Below, in pieces: positions 1 to 7,403 of a stretch of DNA of 35,365 nt. The stretch is from Acidobacteriota bacterium (GTDB taxonomy: Bacteria; Acidobacteriota; Thermoanaerobaculia; Multivoradales; JAHZIX01). The notes beneath the pieces were generated by a model. It made no database searches and had not been told where the DNA came from. It worked only from the letters and a program-made list of their open reading frames with translations. The DNA is taken from positions 1 through 35,365 of the forward strand of contig JAXHTF010000052.1 of the NCBI GenBank assembly GCA_034211275.1, read 5' to 3'. Every line of letters starts with the position of its first letter. The stretch's first letter is position 1. The position numbers and the translations under genes are program-made.

Positions 1-1196
1 AGGTCCAGGCGCCGGCTCGAGAGCACCGGGGCCAGTCCGCAGAGGAAGGTGACCAGCAGGGTGACCGCCGCGGTGAACAGGATCACCCGCAGATCGAGGG
101 CCGCTTGATCGAGGCGCGGCACGCCTTCCGGCGCCCATTGTCCGACGAGGGTCAGCAGACCCTGGGTCAGCAACAGGCTCGCACCGCCCGCCACCAGCGC
201 GAGTACCATCATCTCGATCAGCAACTGGCCGGTGATGCGCTGTTGGTCGGCGCCCAGGGCGGTGCGCACCGCCATCTCCCCCTGGCGGGTCGTCGCCCGG
301 GCGATCATCAGGCTGGCGACGTTGGCGCAGGTCAGGATCAACACCAGGCCGACGGCGGCCAGCAGCAGGAGAAGAGTCTGCGAGGTGTCTCCCACGATGC
401 GATCTCGCAGCGGGATGGCCTCGACGGTGAGATTGGCGTTGGTGGCCGGGTACTCCTGCTCGAGGTTCTTGGCCAGGGCGTCCATCTCGGCCTGGGCGCT
501 CGCCAGGTTGGCGTCCGGTGGCAGGCGGCCGACGACCTGGAAGAAGTGGGCCCGCCGGATGGACGAGAAATCGAAGTTGAGGGGCAGCCAGAGGTCCACG
601 TTGGCTTCCGGGAACGCGAAGTCCGGCGGCAGAACCCCCAGGATCGTGCGGCCCGTCCCCTCCACAACCACCGTCTCTCCGACGATGTTCGGGTCGCCCC
701 CGAAGCGGCGCTGCCACAGCCGGTGGCTGATCATCACCGTCTGGTCGCCGGAGGTCTCCAGATCCTCCGGCGTCAAGAGCCTTCCCGCTACCGACTCGAT
801 CTCGAAGAGCTGGAAGAAATTCGCCGTCACCGACGTGCCCTGCAGCCGTTCCGGCTCGCCTCCCGGGCCGATCAGGGTGAATTTCGTGCGGCTCCCGGCC
901 TCCGGACCGACGTAGGCGGTGAAGGCCTCGAAGGTTTCGCTCTCCCGCTGCCAGTCGACGAAATTGGCGGGGGCCACCGGCAGCACTCCCGATTCCGGCT
1001 GGTGCTCCTGCAGGAAGATCAGCTCCTCCGGGTCGCCGTAAGGCAGGGATTGGAAGAGCACCGTGTCGACCACCGAGAACATGGTGGTGTTGGCGGCGAT
1101 ACCGAGAGCCAGCGCGAGGACCGCGACCAGAGTGAAAAGCGGTTCCCGGGCCATTTTCCGGACGGCATAGCGAAAGTCAGTAAGTAGAGAGTTCAT
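1..1196 (-). CDS. ADOP-like MacB/FtsX ABC permease (partial, 3' end missing)
   Basis: The start codon is at 1196 and the frame stays open to the window edge, giving about 398 residues with no stop, so the C-terminal half is missing. The N-terminus has a short positively charged stretch and a first membrane helix (about residues 19-40). A MacB-like periplasmic core follows (about 45-245). An FtsX-type membrane block starts near residue 280, containing the stretch ILTCANVASLMIARATTR, and further helices follow. This order is typical of acidobacterial duplicated orphan permeases, which lack a dedicated ATPase gene and are inferred to work in efflux or envelope transport. It is divergent from the ATP-grasp operon with only 33 bp between start codons, so the two promoters must overlap or lie inside the opposite gene. 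The family call is firm; the substrate is unknown. Confidence 0.88.
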   Translation of the reverse strand, partial: MNSLLTDFRYAVRKMAREPLFTLVAVLALALGIAANTTMFSVVDTVLFQSLPYGDPEELIFLQEHQPESGVLPVAPANFVDWQRESETFEAFTAYVGPEAGSRTKFTLIGPGGEPERLQGTSVTANFFQLFEIESVAGRLLTPEDLETSGDQTVMISHRLWQRRFGGDPNIVGETVVVEGTGRTILGVLPPDFAFPEANVDLWLPLNFDFSSIRRAHFFQVVGRLPPDANLASAQAEMDALAKNLEQEYPATNANLTVEAIPLRDRIVGDTSQTLLLLLAAVGLVLILTCANVASLMIARATTRQGEMAVRTALGADQQRITGQLLIEMMVLALVAGGASLLLTQGLLTLVGQWAPEGVPRLDQAALDLRVILFTAAVTLLVTFLCGLAPVLSSRRLD

Positions 1197-1229
1197 AGCT
1201 TTATTATGATATCCAGGGAAGTTTAATAA

Positions 1230-2744
1230 ATGCCAGAGAAGTTCAAGGGCGGAAAGGAAAAGGTGGGATCTGAATTGCAGCGTGGGTACGATGTCGCAGA
1301 GATTGATCGCCGGGAAGCTCCCCCGGCGGCAGAGGATCTTTTCCTCGATTATGTGGCAGAAAATCCCGCATGCGTCCTGCGATCAAGCTACTCGGCCCTG
1401 GACCAGCCCGTCGAGATCGCTCAATACCCGCTCCAATCCTGGCCCGCCTTCATCGATTCCGAGGAATCGCAGGCCCATCGCCGGGCCGTCGCCGGTCTCA
1501 CCGAGCTGGTGCTTGGCCTTCCCCAATCGCTGCTCCAGGGAGACCCCGCCGCCCTGGCCGACGTCTTTCGGCTGGATTCCTCCGAGGCCGCGGTCATCGA
1601 CGCGCTGTTGAAGCTGCCGGGCCAGCGCGAAAGCCTGCTGGCCCGGGGAGACTTCATCGAGGATTCCTCCGGGACCATGCAGTGTTTGGAGCTCAACGTC
1701 TCCAGTAATTTGGGAGGCTGGCAGAACGTTGGCTGGGCGGAACTCTACCGGCGGATCCCGGTGCTACAGGATTTCTTCGGACGGGCAGGCACCACCTGGA
1801 ATTGCGTCAACACCCTTGGCGAGCTTTTCGAGCACCTTATCGAACGGCACCGTCACCGCTGCCGCGGGCAGGGTGAGGAGCTCGGGGACCTGCACCTGGC
1901 GTTTCTCGCGCCGTCCTCTAACGCCGGGCGTCGGGATTGGTTTCGTGTCGCCCAGGAGGAGCTGGTTGGGCTGGTGGCGGAGGGGCATCCGGATCTCGCC
2001 TCACCGCGGGTGTCGGGGGGCACACTGGAGGACCTCGAGGAACGGGGAGACCACCTCTATCTGGGACCCCACCGTGTCCATGTCGTGGTGGAGGCCTATA
2101 GCGGCCGCCTGGACCGGCGCCTCTTCTCCAGCGCCATGGCCGGGCGCACGCTGGTGGTCAACGGTCCGGTGGATCGGGTGCTGACCAACAAGAAGTGTCT
2201 GGCCCTGCTTTCGGAGCAGGCAGATCCGGGAGGCGCTCTGGACGAGGCGGCTCGCAAGTTGGTCACCGACCACATTCCTTGGACGCGCATCGTGCACGAC
2301 GGCTATGTCGACTACTGTGGGGAGCGAGGCTTTCTGCCGGAGGTTCTGGAGCAGCATCGGGAGCGTTTCGTGCTCAAGCCCGCCTTGGGCATGCGCGGGG
2401 AGGGGGTGTGTTTCGGAGCGGCGACGGACGAAGGCCGTTGGCGCGATCTGGTGGACGACGCCGTCGACGACGAAGGCGCCGGGTGGGTGGTGCAGGAGCT
2501 GGTGCCGGGGCGGCCGCGTACCTTCCAGCTAGGGGAAGAGGGCAGCGCTCTCCACGACGTGGTCTGGGGCTTCTTTCAATTCGGCAGGCGCTACGGCGGT
2601 GGGTTTCTGCGCATGCTGCCTCGGGGCGGTTACGGTGTCGTCAACGCTGCCCGGGGGGCTACGGAGAGCCCGATCTTCGTGGCGGCGGCCGACGCCGAAA
2701 CACGGCTTGGTAGCCCGACGGTGATTACCCGAACGGCTCCCTGA
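1230..2744 (+). CDS. Circularly permuted ATP-grasp-like ligase A
   Basis: This 504-residue protein looks like an ATP-dependent carboxylate-amine ligase of the glutathionylspermidine-synthase / circularly permuted ATP-grasp kind. Visible motifs in order are QSWPAFI (69-75), RGDFI (139-143), the metal-site-like E154-x-N156 followed by SSNLGGW, NKK at 320-322, IPWTR (349-353), the nucleotide-binding-like VLKPALGMRGEGV (381-393), VVQE (420-423), and FLRM with R461 and N472 at the C-terminus. The ExN motif precedes the lysine motif, the reverse of classical ATP-grasp order. The ATG has GGGAAG about 9 bp upstream. It is a paralogue of the next gene (17 bp away) and is likely co-transcribed with an exporter. 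The substrate is not predictable; amide-bond formation in a small peptide or pseudopeptide is inferred. Confidence 0.72.
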   Translation: MPEKFKGGKEKVGSELQRGYDVAEIDRREAPPAAEDLFLDYVAENPACVLRSSYSALDQPVEIAQYPLQSWPAFIDSEESQAHRRAVAGLTELVLGLPQSLLQGDPAALADVFRLDSSEAAVIDALLKLPGQRESLLARGDFIEDSSGTMQCLELNVSSNLGGWQNVGWAELYRRIPVLQDFFGRAGTTWNCVNTLGELFEHLIERHRHRCRGQGEELGDLHLAFLAPSSNAGRRDWFRVAQEELVGLVAEGHPDLASPRVSGGTLEDLEERGDHLYLGPHRVHVVVEAYSGRLDRRLFSSAMAGRTLVVNGPVDRVLTNKKCLALLSEQADPGGALDEAARKLVTDHIPWTRIVHDGYVDYCGERGFLPEVLEQHRERFVLKPALGMRGEGVCFGAATDEGRWRDLVDDAVDDEGAGWVVQELVPGRPRTFQLGEEGSALHDVVWGFFQFGRRYGGGFLRMLPRGGYGVVNAARGATESPIFVAAADAETRLGSPTVITRTAP

Positions 2745-2761
2745 ACGAAGAGGACCAAGGT

Positions 2762-4222
2762 TTGTTCGACATCGACCCCCAAATTCTGCGCAACCACGAG
2801 GAGCTCTCTCCTGCGTTCGCAGACTTCGTGCGCTTCGCTCGTTCTCATCCGGAGTGCCTGCAGCCAATTTCCGCCCAGGGCCACGCGGCGGTGCCCGAGT
2901 ACTTCCAGTCCTATCCGTATCCGGTGCAAAGCTGGCCCGCTTTCATCTCCGGACCCAAGCTGGAAGAGCTACGTCGGGTGACCGTGGGTCTCTGCCGGTT
3001 GTTGAAGAGTGTTCCCCAACGCTTCTTCAACAACGACCCGGGACAGATCGCGGAATTCCTGGGCTACTCCGTGGAGCTGGTGCGATACATGTTGCAGGAT
3101 CCCAATGGTCTCGAGCTCGCGATCTCCCGTGGAGACTTCATCGACACCGAGCATGGGCCTCAGTGCGTCGAATACAACTTTTCCTCCGGGCTAGGGGGAT
3201 GGCAGCTCGACGGTCTGCAAGGGGTATGGCTTCAGGCTGCTTGGTTCCAGGAGTTCTTGCAAACTGCGGGTTTCGAGGTGCGGTATCGCAGCCCGATCTT
3301 CGAGCTCTTCCGATATGCCACTCAGGTGGCGATCCTCCGCGGCCTGGGAAGCGAAGGTCGGCTCAACATGGCGCTGCTGATACCGCCGGCGGACGGGTGT
3401 ACCGCTGAAGAGATAGAGGCGAGGCGTAGCGTCATCGCCCACGCGGACCGCATTTATCAAGAATATCTCAAGCAGGAGGGCGCTGGTTTGCAGGGTGGGC
3501 TGGTGAGCGCCACGGAGGATGAGCTGGAGGCTTTGCCCGAGGGTGTATTCGTCCAGGGCAAGCGAATCCACGTTCTCTTCGAGTACGGCATCGACCTCCG
3601 GCGAAGAGATATCACCCACCTGTTTCGTCAGGGCAAGGTGCAGGATTTTAACGGCCCTGCTTACCTTCTGATCAACGACAAGCGCCTCCTGGCTCTGCTT
3701 TCCCACTGGTCCGATAGCGACCTCTTCTCCACCGCAGAGCGCGACCTGATTCAGCGGAGCATTCCCTGGACTCGGGTAGTTCAAGACGACTTCACAGATT
3801 TTCGAGGGGAGCGGAAATTCCTGCCGGACGTGCTGGAGGATTGCCGGGAACAGCTGGTGATCAAGAAAGGATCTTCGTCTCGCGGGCTGGATATCTATAT
3901 CGGTTCCCGGACCCCTGCCGACGAGTGGCAGGAGGCGTGTGACCGAGCGCTGGAAGACGGCAGCTGGATCGTCCAAGAGCGCATTCAACCCAAACCGCTC
4001 CTCTTCGTCGCCGACGGAAAGCCCACGGCTCACGACGTGGTCTGGGGGCACTTCGTCTTCGGCGACCGCTATGCGGGCACCTTTCTGCGCATGATCCCCA
4101 TGGGCAAGGTCGGGGTGGTCAATTCCGCCCGTGGGGCCCGGGAGGCGATGCTGCTGGAGGTGTCGGATCCGCAGCCCGACGGCTCGAGGCCGGAGTCCGG
4201 CTCGCGAGGAGTCAAGCTGTGA
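2762..4222 (+). CDS. Circularly permuted ATP-grasp-like ligase B
   Basis: This 486-residue protein starts at TTG, with a purine-rich AAGAGGACCAAGG just upstream. It aligns along its whole length with ligase A: QSWPAFI (56-62), RGDFI (123-127), E137-Y-N139 then SSGLGGW, N305-D-K307, IPWTR (334-338), VIKKGSSSRG (366-375), IVQE (403-406), HDVVWG, FLRM (R443) and GVVNSARGA (N454). The lysine motif is KKG rather than KPALG and the loop after it differs, so A and B probably accept different substrates or one has changed activity. Its stop overlaps the start of the transporter (TGATG), which implies translational coupling. The ATP-grasp assignment rests on motif order and spacing; the reaction and product are inference. 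Confidence 0.7.
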   Translation: MFDIDPQILRNHEELSPAFADFVRFARSHPECLQPISAQGHAAVPEYFQSYPYPVQSWPAFISGPKLEELRRVTVGLCRLLKSVPQRFFNNDPGQIAEFLGYSVELVRYMLQDPNGLELAISRGDFIDTEHGPQCVEYNFSSGLGGWQLDGLQGVWLQAAWFQEFLQTAGFEVRYRSPIFELFRYATQVAILRGLGSEGRLNMALLIPPADGCTAEEIEARRSVIAHADRIYQEYLKQEGAGLQGGLVSATEDELEALPEGVFVQGKRIHVLFEYGIDLRRRDITHLFRQGKVQDFNGPAYLLINDKRLLALLSHWSDSDLFSTAERDLIQRSIPWTRVVQDDFTDFRGERKFLPDVLEDCREQLVIKKGSSSRGLDIYIGSRTPADEWQEACDRALEDGSWIVQERIQPKPLLFVADGKPTAHDVVWGHFVFGDRYAGTFLRMIPMGKVGVVNSARGAREAMLLEVSDPQPDGSRPESGSRGVKL

Positions 4223-5886
4223 TGGAGTTCATCCGGTTCGTGCTCGGCCGTTCCGGGAAGGCTCGGCTGCTCCTATTCGGGGCCGTGATCGCCGGCAGTC
4301 TCAGCGGCTTGGCCAGCGTCGCGCTACTCGACCTGCTGAAGCAGGCGCTGGAAAGCGCCGAGGAAGGACCGGTCACTCACCTGGCGATGTCGTTCCTCCT
4401 GCTCTGCCTGCTGGTCACAGCGACCCGTCTGCTATCCCAGTATCTGTTGGTGGGACTCGGGCAACGTCTGGTCATGGACCTGCGCCTCGAGCTCGGCGAG
4501 CAGATCCTCGCGACCCCGCTGCGTTCCCTCGAATCCATGGGGGCCAATCGGATCTACGCTACTCTCACCGACGACGTCAACTCGGTCACCCAGGCCCTGG
4601 TGACGGTGCCCGTGCTGTGCGTCAACGGCACCATCATCATCGGCTGCTTCGCCTATCTGGCTTGGCTGCACCTGGTGCTCTTCGCGATCTTTCTTGGCCT
4701 AGTGCTGCTCGGCGTGGTGATCTATCAGCTGCTCGCGCGCTTCGCCATGAACCGGTTCCGCGAGGTGCGAGAGGAGCAGGATACGTTGTTCCAGCACTTC
4801 CGAGGCCTCGGCGAGGGAGTCAAGGAGCTGCAACTTCACCAACACCGCCGCGGTGCCTTCATCGATTTGATTCGCGGAACCTCAGACTCGATCCGCAAAC
4901 AGCGGATTAGCGCGACGATGATCTTTGGCTTGGCGTCCGCTTGGGGCAATCTCCTCTTCTTCGCCACCCTCGGGCTGATCTTCTTCGCCCGCCCCTCCGC
5001 CATCCAGGTCGACTCTTCGACCCTCATCGCCTACACGGTGGTGCTCTTCTACGTGATGACCCCGCTCCAGTTCTTCCTCGACTCCATACCGACTCTGGGC
5101 CGAGCGGGGATCGCGGTGGAGAAGATCGATCAGCTGGGCTTCTCTCTGGGAGAGCCCATGTCCCTCGAGCTGGTGGGCGAGTTTCCCGTGCGCTGGAATC
5201 GGCTGGAGCTCCAGCAGTTGACTCACCAATATCGGCGCGACGACCAAGAGCATCCCTTCACCCTAGGACCCGTGGATCTGACGCTGCAACCGGGGGAGGT
5301 GCTCTTCTTGGTAGGGGGCAACGGTAGCGGCAAGACCACCCTGGCGAAGATCTTGGTCGGCCTCTACGCTCCCGACGCGGGGCGGATCGTCGTCGACGGC
5401 CGGGAGGTTACCGGCGAAAACCGCGACGCCTACCGCCAGCTATTCTCGGTGATTTTCGACGACTTCTTCCTTTTCGAGCAGCTCCTGGGGCTCGAAGGCG
5501 AGGGCCTGGAGGAGCGGGCGGCCCACTACCTCGAGGCGTTGCGTATCGCCCACAAGGTGCAGGTGGAAGGCCAGCGGCTCTCTACCCTCGAGCTGTCCAA
5601 GGGTCAGCGGAAGCGTCTGGCACTGCTCACGGCCTACCTCGAAAATCGCCCCATTTACCTCTTCGACGAGTGGGCTGCGGATCAGGACCCGATGTTTAAG
5701 GACGTGTTCTACCGCCAGATTCTGCCGGATCTCAGAGACAAAGGGAAGATGGTGGTGGTGATCAGTCACGACGACCGCTATTTTCACCTTGGCGATCAGC
5801 TCTTGAAGCTCGAGGACGGTCACGTGGCCTATTCCGGACCGGCCAAGCACTATCAGGCGGGTATCTCCAGCCCTACGCTGACCTGA
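4222..5886 (+). CDS. Cyclic-peptide-type ABC exporter (permease-ATPase fusion)
   Basis: This 554-residue half-transporter has about six membrane helices (residues 10-300) followed by an ATPase domain. Motifs are Walker A GGNGSGKTT (365-373), signature LSKGQ (458-462), Walker B IYLFDEW (478-484), and H-loop ISHDD with H516. The Walker B continuation AADQDPMFKDVFY and the HDDRYFHLGD region are hallmarks of the SyrD/PvdE/YojI family (TIGR01194), known to move syringomycin-type peptides, pyoverdine precursors or microcin J25. I use the ATG at 4222, which overlaps the previous stop as TGATG, rather than the GTG one codon earlier; GCGAGGAG lies upstream. It acts in the inner membrane, presumably as a homodimer exporting the product of the two ligases. 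The family call is confident; the cargo is inferred from context. Confidence 0.88.
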   Translation: MEFIRFVLGRSGKARLLLFGAVIAGSLSGLASVALLDLLKQALESAEEGPVTHLAMSFLLLCLLVTATRLLSQYLLVGLGQRLVMDLRLELGEQILATPLRSLESMGANRIYATLTDDVNSVTQALVTVPVLCVNGTIIIGCFAYLAWLHLVLFAIFLGLVLLGVVIYQLLARFAMNRFREVREEQDTLFQHFRGLGEGVKELQLHQHRRGAFIDLIRGTSDSIRKQRISATMIFGLASAWGNLLFFATLGLIFFARPSAIQVDSSTLIAYTVVLFYVMTPLQFFLDSIPTLGRAGIAVEKIDQLGFSLGEPMSLELVGEFPVRWNRLELQQLTHQYRRDDQEHPFTLGPVDLTLQPGEVLFLVGGNGSGKTTLAKILVGLYAPDAGRIVVDGREVTGENRDAYRQLFSVIFDDFFLFEQLLGLEGEGLEERAAHYLEALRIAHKVQVEGQRLSTLELSKGQRKRLALLTAYLENRPIYLFDEWAADQDPMFKDVFYRQILPDLRDKGKMVVVISHDDRYFHLGDQLLKLEDGHVAYSGPAKHYQAGISSPTLT

Positions 5887-5905
5887 GCCGCCGGCTCTCG
5901 GGCTT

Positions 5906-6784
5906 CTAGGAACCCTCGTCCGGTAGCGGCGGCGTCTGAGCTTCCAGGCCATAGGCGGCCCGAATCGCGTTGCGGGCCAGGATTTTCAGGGGGTTGATCA
6001 AGGACAGCCCTTGGCACCGGCCCTCCGGCAGTGCCAGCGGGATCTCGGTGCAGGCCGCGATCAACACCTCGCATCGGAGCTCGTCTCGGAGCGTGCGGCA
6101 GGCTTGACGCAGCTGTTCCCGGGGCCCGTCATCCCTGGTGCTGGCGCCCAGAGCCCCCCGCGTTTTGAGGCCCTCCCAACCCCCCGGACGCCCGTAGATC
6201 GAGTCCATGATCCATTCCTGCTGGCGCCGCTCCCCATCCCGAGTGTCCAGGGGCGAAAAGGGCTCGAACCCGTGCCGGCGCAGGGCGCTTTGGTAGAGCC
6301 CGCTGCGCAACGTACCGGTGGTCGCCAGCAGGCCGACCCGCGTCCCCGCGGGCACTCGCTCGCTCACCTCGGCGCTGCACCCGTCGATCATGTCGAGGAT
6401 CGGCAGCGAGGTCGCCGCCCGCAGCTCGCCGAGAAAGGCGTGGGCGGTGTTGCAGGCGATCAACACCAGATCCGCTCCGCGAGCGTTCTTTCCAGGCTCA
6501 CCCGAAGCCTTCTCGACGCGGCGCAGGCTTTCGAGCAATAGGGGCAGCGCCGCCGGACCTTCCGGGCCGAGGGCTGCGGTGCGGTCGGGAGTTTGGGGCA
6601 GCGAGCTGAGGATCCAGCTGGGAAAGTCCTGCTCCCGCGCCACGCCGGCATAGCGACTGGCGGCTTGGAGTAGGTATTGCTCGAGGAGGATGTGAGCATA
6701 AGGTCCCAGACCGCCGAGGATGCCCAGCACCAGCCGGGGCTGGAGAGCCGAGCCTGGGATGCCCTTTGGTGATGAGATGGCCAT
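5906..6784 (-). CDS. Aspartate/glutamate racemase family protein
   Basis: This 292-residue protein has the fold signature of cofactor-independent Asp/Glu/hydantoin racemases. It has GILGGLGPYAH (21-31), the first catalytic-cysteine motif ACNTAH with C111, and the second, AACTEIPLAL, with C245. Both cysteines of the two-base mechanism are present, so it should be active. Family members interconvert L- and D-aspartate or glutamate in the cytoplasm. It converges on the exporter gene with 19 bp between stops. That makes it a plausible partner of the ATP-grasp cluster, supplying a D-amino acid, but not a co-transcribed one. No good ribosome-binding site is seen before the ATG. Three imperfect 13-bp repeats lie 37 bp upstream. 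The role in the cluster is inference; the alternative is a wall or general D-amino-acid role. Confidence 0.85.
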   Translation of the reverse strand: MAISSPKGIPGSALQPRLVLGILGGLGPYAHILLEQYLLQAASRYAGVAREQDFPSWILSSLPQTPDRTAALGPEGPAALPLLLESLRRVEKASGEPGKNARGADLVLIACNTAHAFLGELRAATSLPILDMIDGCSAEVSERVPAGTRVGLLATTGTLRSGLYQSALRRHGFEPFSPLDTRDGERRQQEWIMDSIYGRPGGWEGLKTRGALGASTRDDGPREQLRQACRTLRDELRCEVLIAACTEIPLALPEGRCQGLSLINPLKILARNAIRAAYGLEAQTPPLPDEGS

Positions 6785-6820
6785 ATACTTTGAAGTTTAG
6801 CAAGACTTTTAGCATTCCCG

Positions 6821-6859
6821 GGTCGTCTTGTCGCACTGTCTTGTCCTGTTGTTTTGTCC
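6821..6859. repeat. Three imperfect 13-bp tandem repeats upstream of the racemase
   Basis: Read on the minus strand the three units are GGACAAAACAACA, GGACAAGACAGTG and CGACAAGACGACC. They share the core GACAA(A/G)AC at exact 13-bp spacing. They sit 37-75 bp before the racemase start codon, where a regulator could bind, though nothing identifies one. A spacing slightly longer than one DNA turn is compatible with binding or with slippage origin. Confidence 0.5.
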
Positions 6860-7011
6860 TACTGCGGCAGGGCATCGCAGCTCGGAAGCTTGCTTGGCCT
6901 TCGTTGTCCCAGAAGAGCGGCCAGCTCGTGCCACTCTTTCGGCAAGCTGGAAGGGCGGCCGATTGATCGCATCAACTAATAGCAATACTAACTACATAGG
7001 TATAATTAGCG

Positions 7012-7362
7012 ATGAATCAAGCTTTCTTTCTGCTACCTTTCGCCGCTCTCTTGCTCGCCAGTTTTGCCATCGCGCCTTCAGCCAGTGCCATCGGTGATTG
7101 CATCGACTGCGCAAAATACGGTTGGCCTCCCCATCAATCCTGTATCGGCCGGTAAAACGGCCAGCTAGCGTACACGTGTAGCCAGTTTGAGGCCCTCGGC
7201 TGCGGAGATCTTTGGTATCGCGGTGGCGCTCCGGTTCCGGGAGAGCCGGAAGCACACGCCTTGACGAGCTGCTTGCCGGTTGAGCTCAAATCGCCTAAGG
7301 CTCCCTCCGCCGAGGCTCCGTCCGAGCCCTTCACGAAGTTCCCCACCGCCCCCGCCCACTGA
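7012..7362 (+). pseudogene. Secreted Cys-rich small protein split by an in-frame TAA
   Basis: The frame from ATG 7012 encodes a clear Sec signal peptide (hydrophobic core FFLLPFAALLLASFAIA, cleavage after PSASA at about residue 26). It continues as IGDCIDCAKYGWPPHQSCIGR and stops at TAA 7153-7155 after 47 residues. The same frame then stays open for 68 further codons to TGA 7360-7362. That part contains three more cysteines (YTCSQ, LGCGD, TSCLP) and a Pro/Ala/Ser-rich tail. Uninterrupted, it would be a 116-residue exported protein with six cysteines in the mature part, which fits a nonsense-mutated gene. Alternatives are a genuine 47-residue secreted peptide, an assembly error, or readthrough. 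No strong ribosome-binding site is seen; the upstream DNA is unusually AT-rich for this window. I do not recognise the family. Confidence 0.5.
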
Positions 7363-7403
7363 CAGCGATTCGATCTCGGCTCGCTGCTGCCCTGGGCGGT
7401 TCT

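Noticed and set aside
105-1187. Long plus-strand open frame of 360 codons
   Set aside because: It is antisense to the ADOP-like permease, whose minus-strand frame has clear MacB/FtsX features; this frame has a Gln/Arg/Gly-rich composition typical of GC-rich shadows.
5885-5897. GAGCC-GCC-GGCTC hairpin between the exporter and racemase stops
   Set aside because: The stem is only 5 bp and no T tract follows on either strand, so it cannot be supported as a terminator.
7012-7155. The 47-residue peptide as a RiPP precursor for the ATP-grasp cluster
   Set aside because: It has a Sec signal peptide, which would bypass cytoplasmic ligases and the ABC exporter, and the frame continues beyond the stop. 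A secreted protein pseudogene explains it better.
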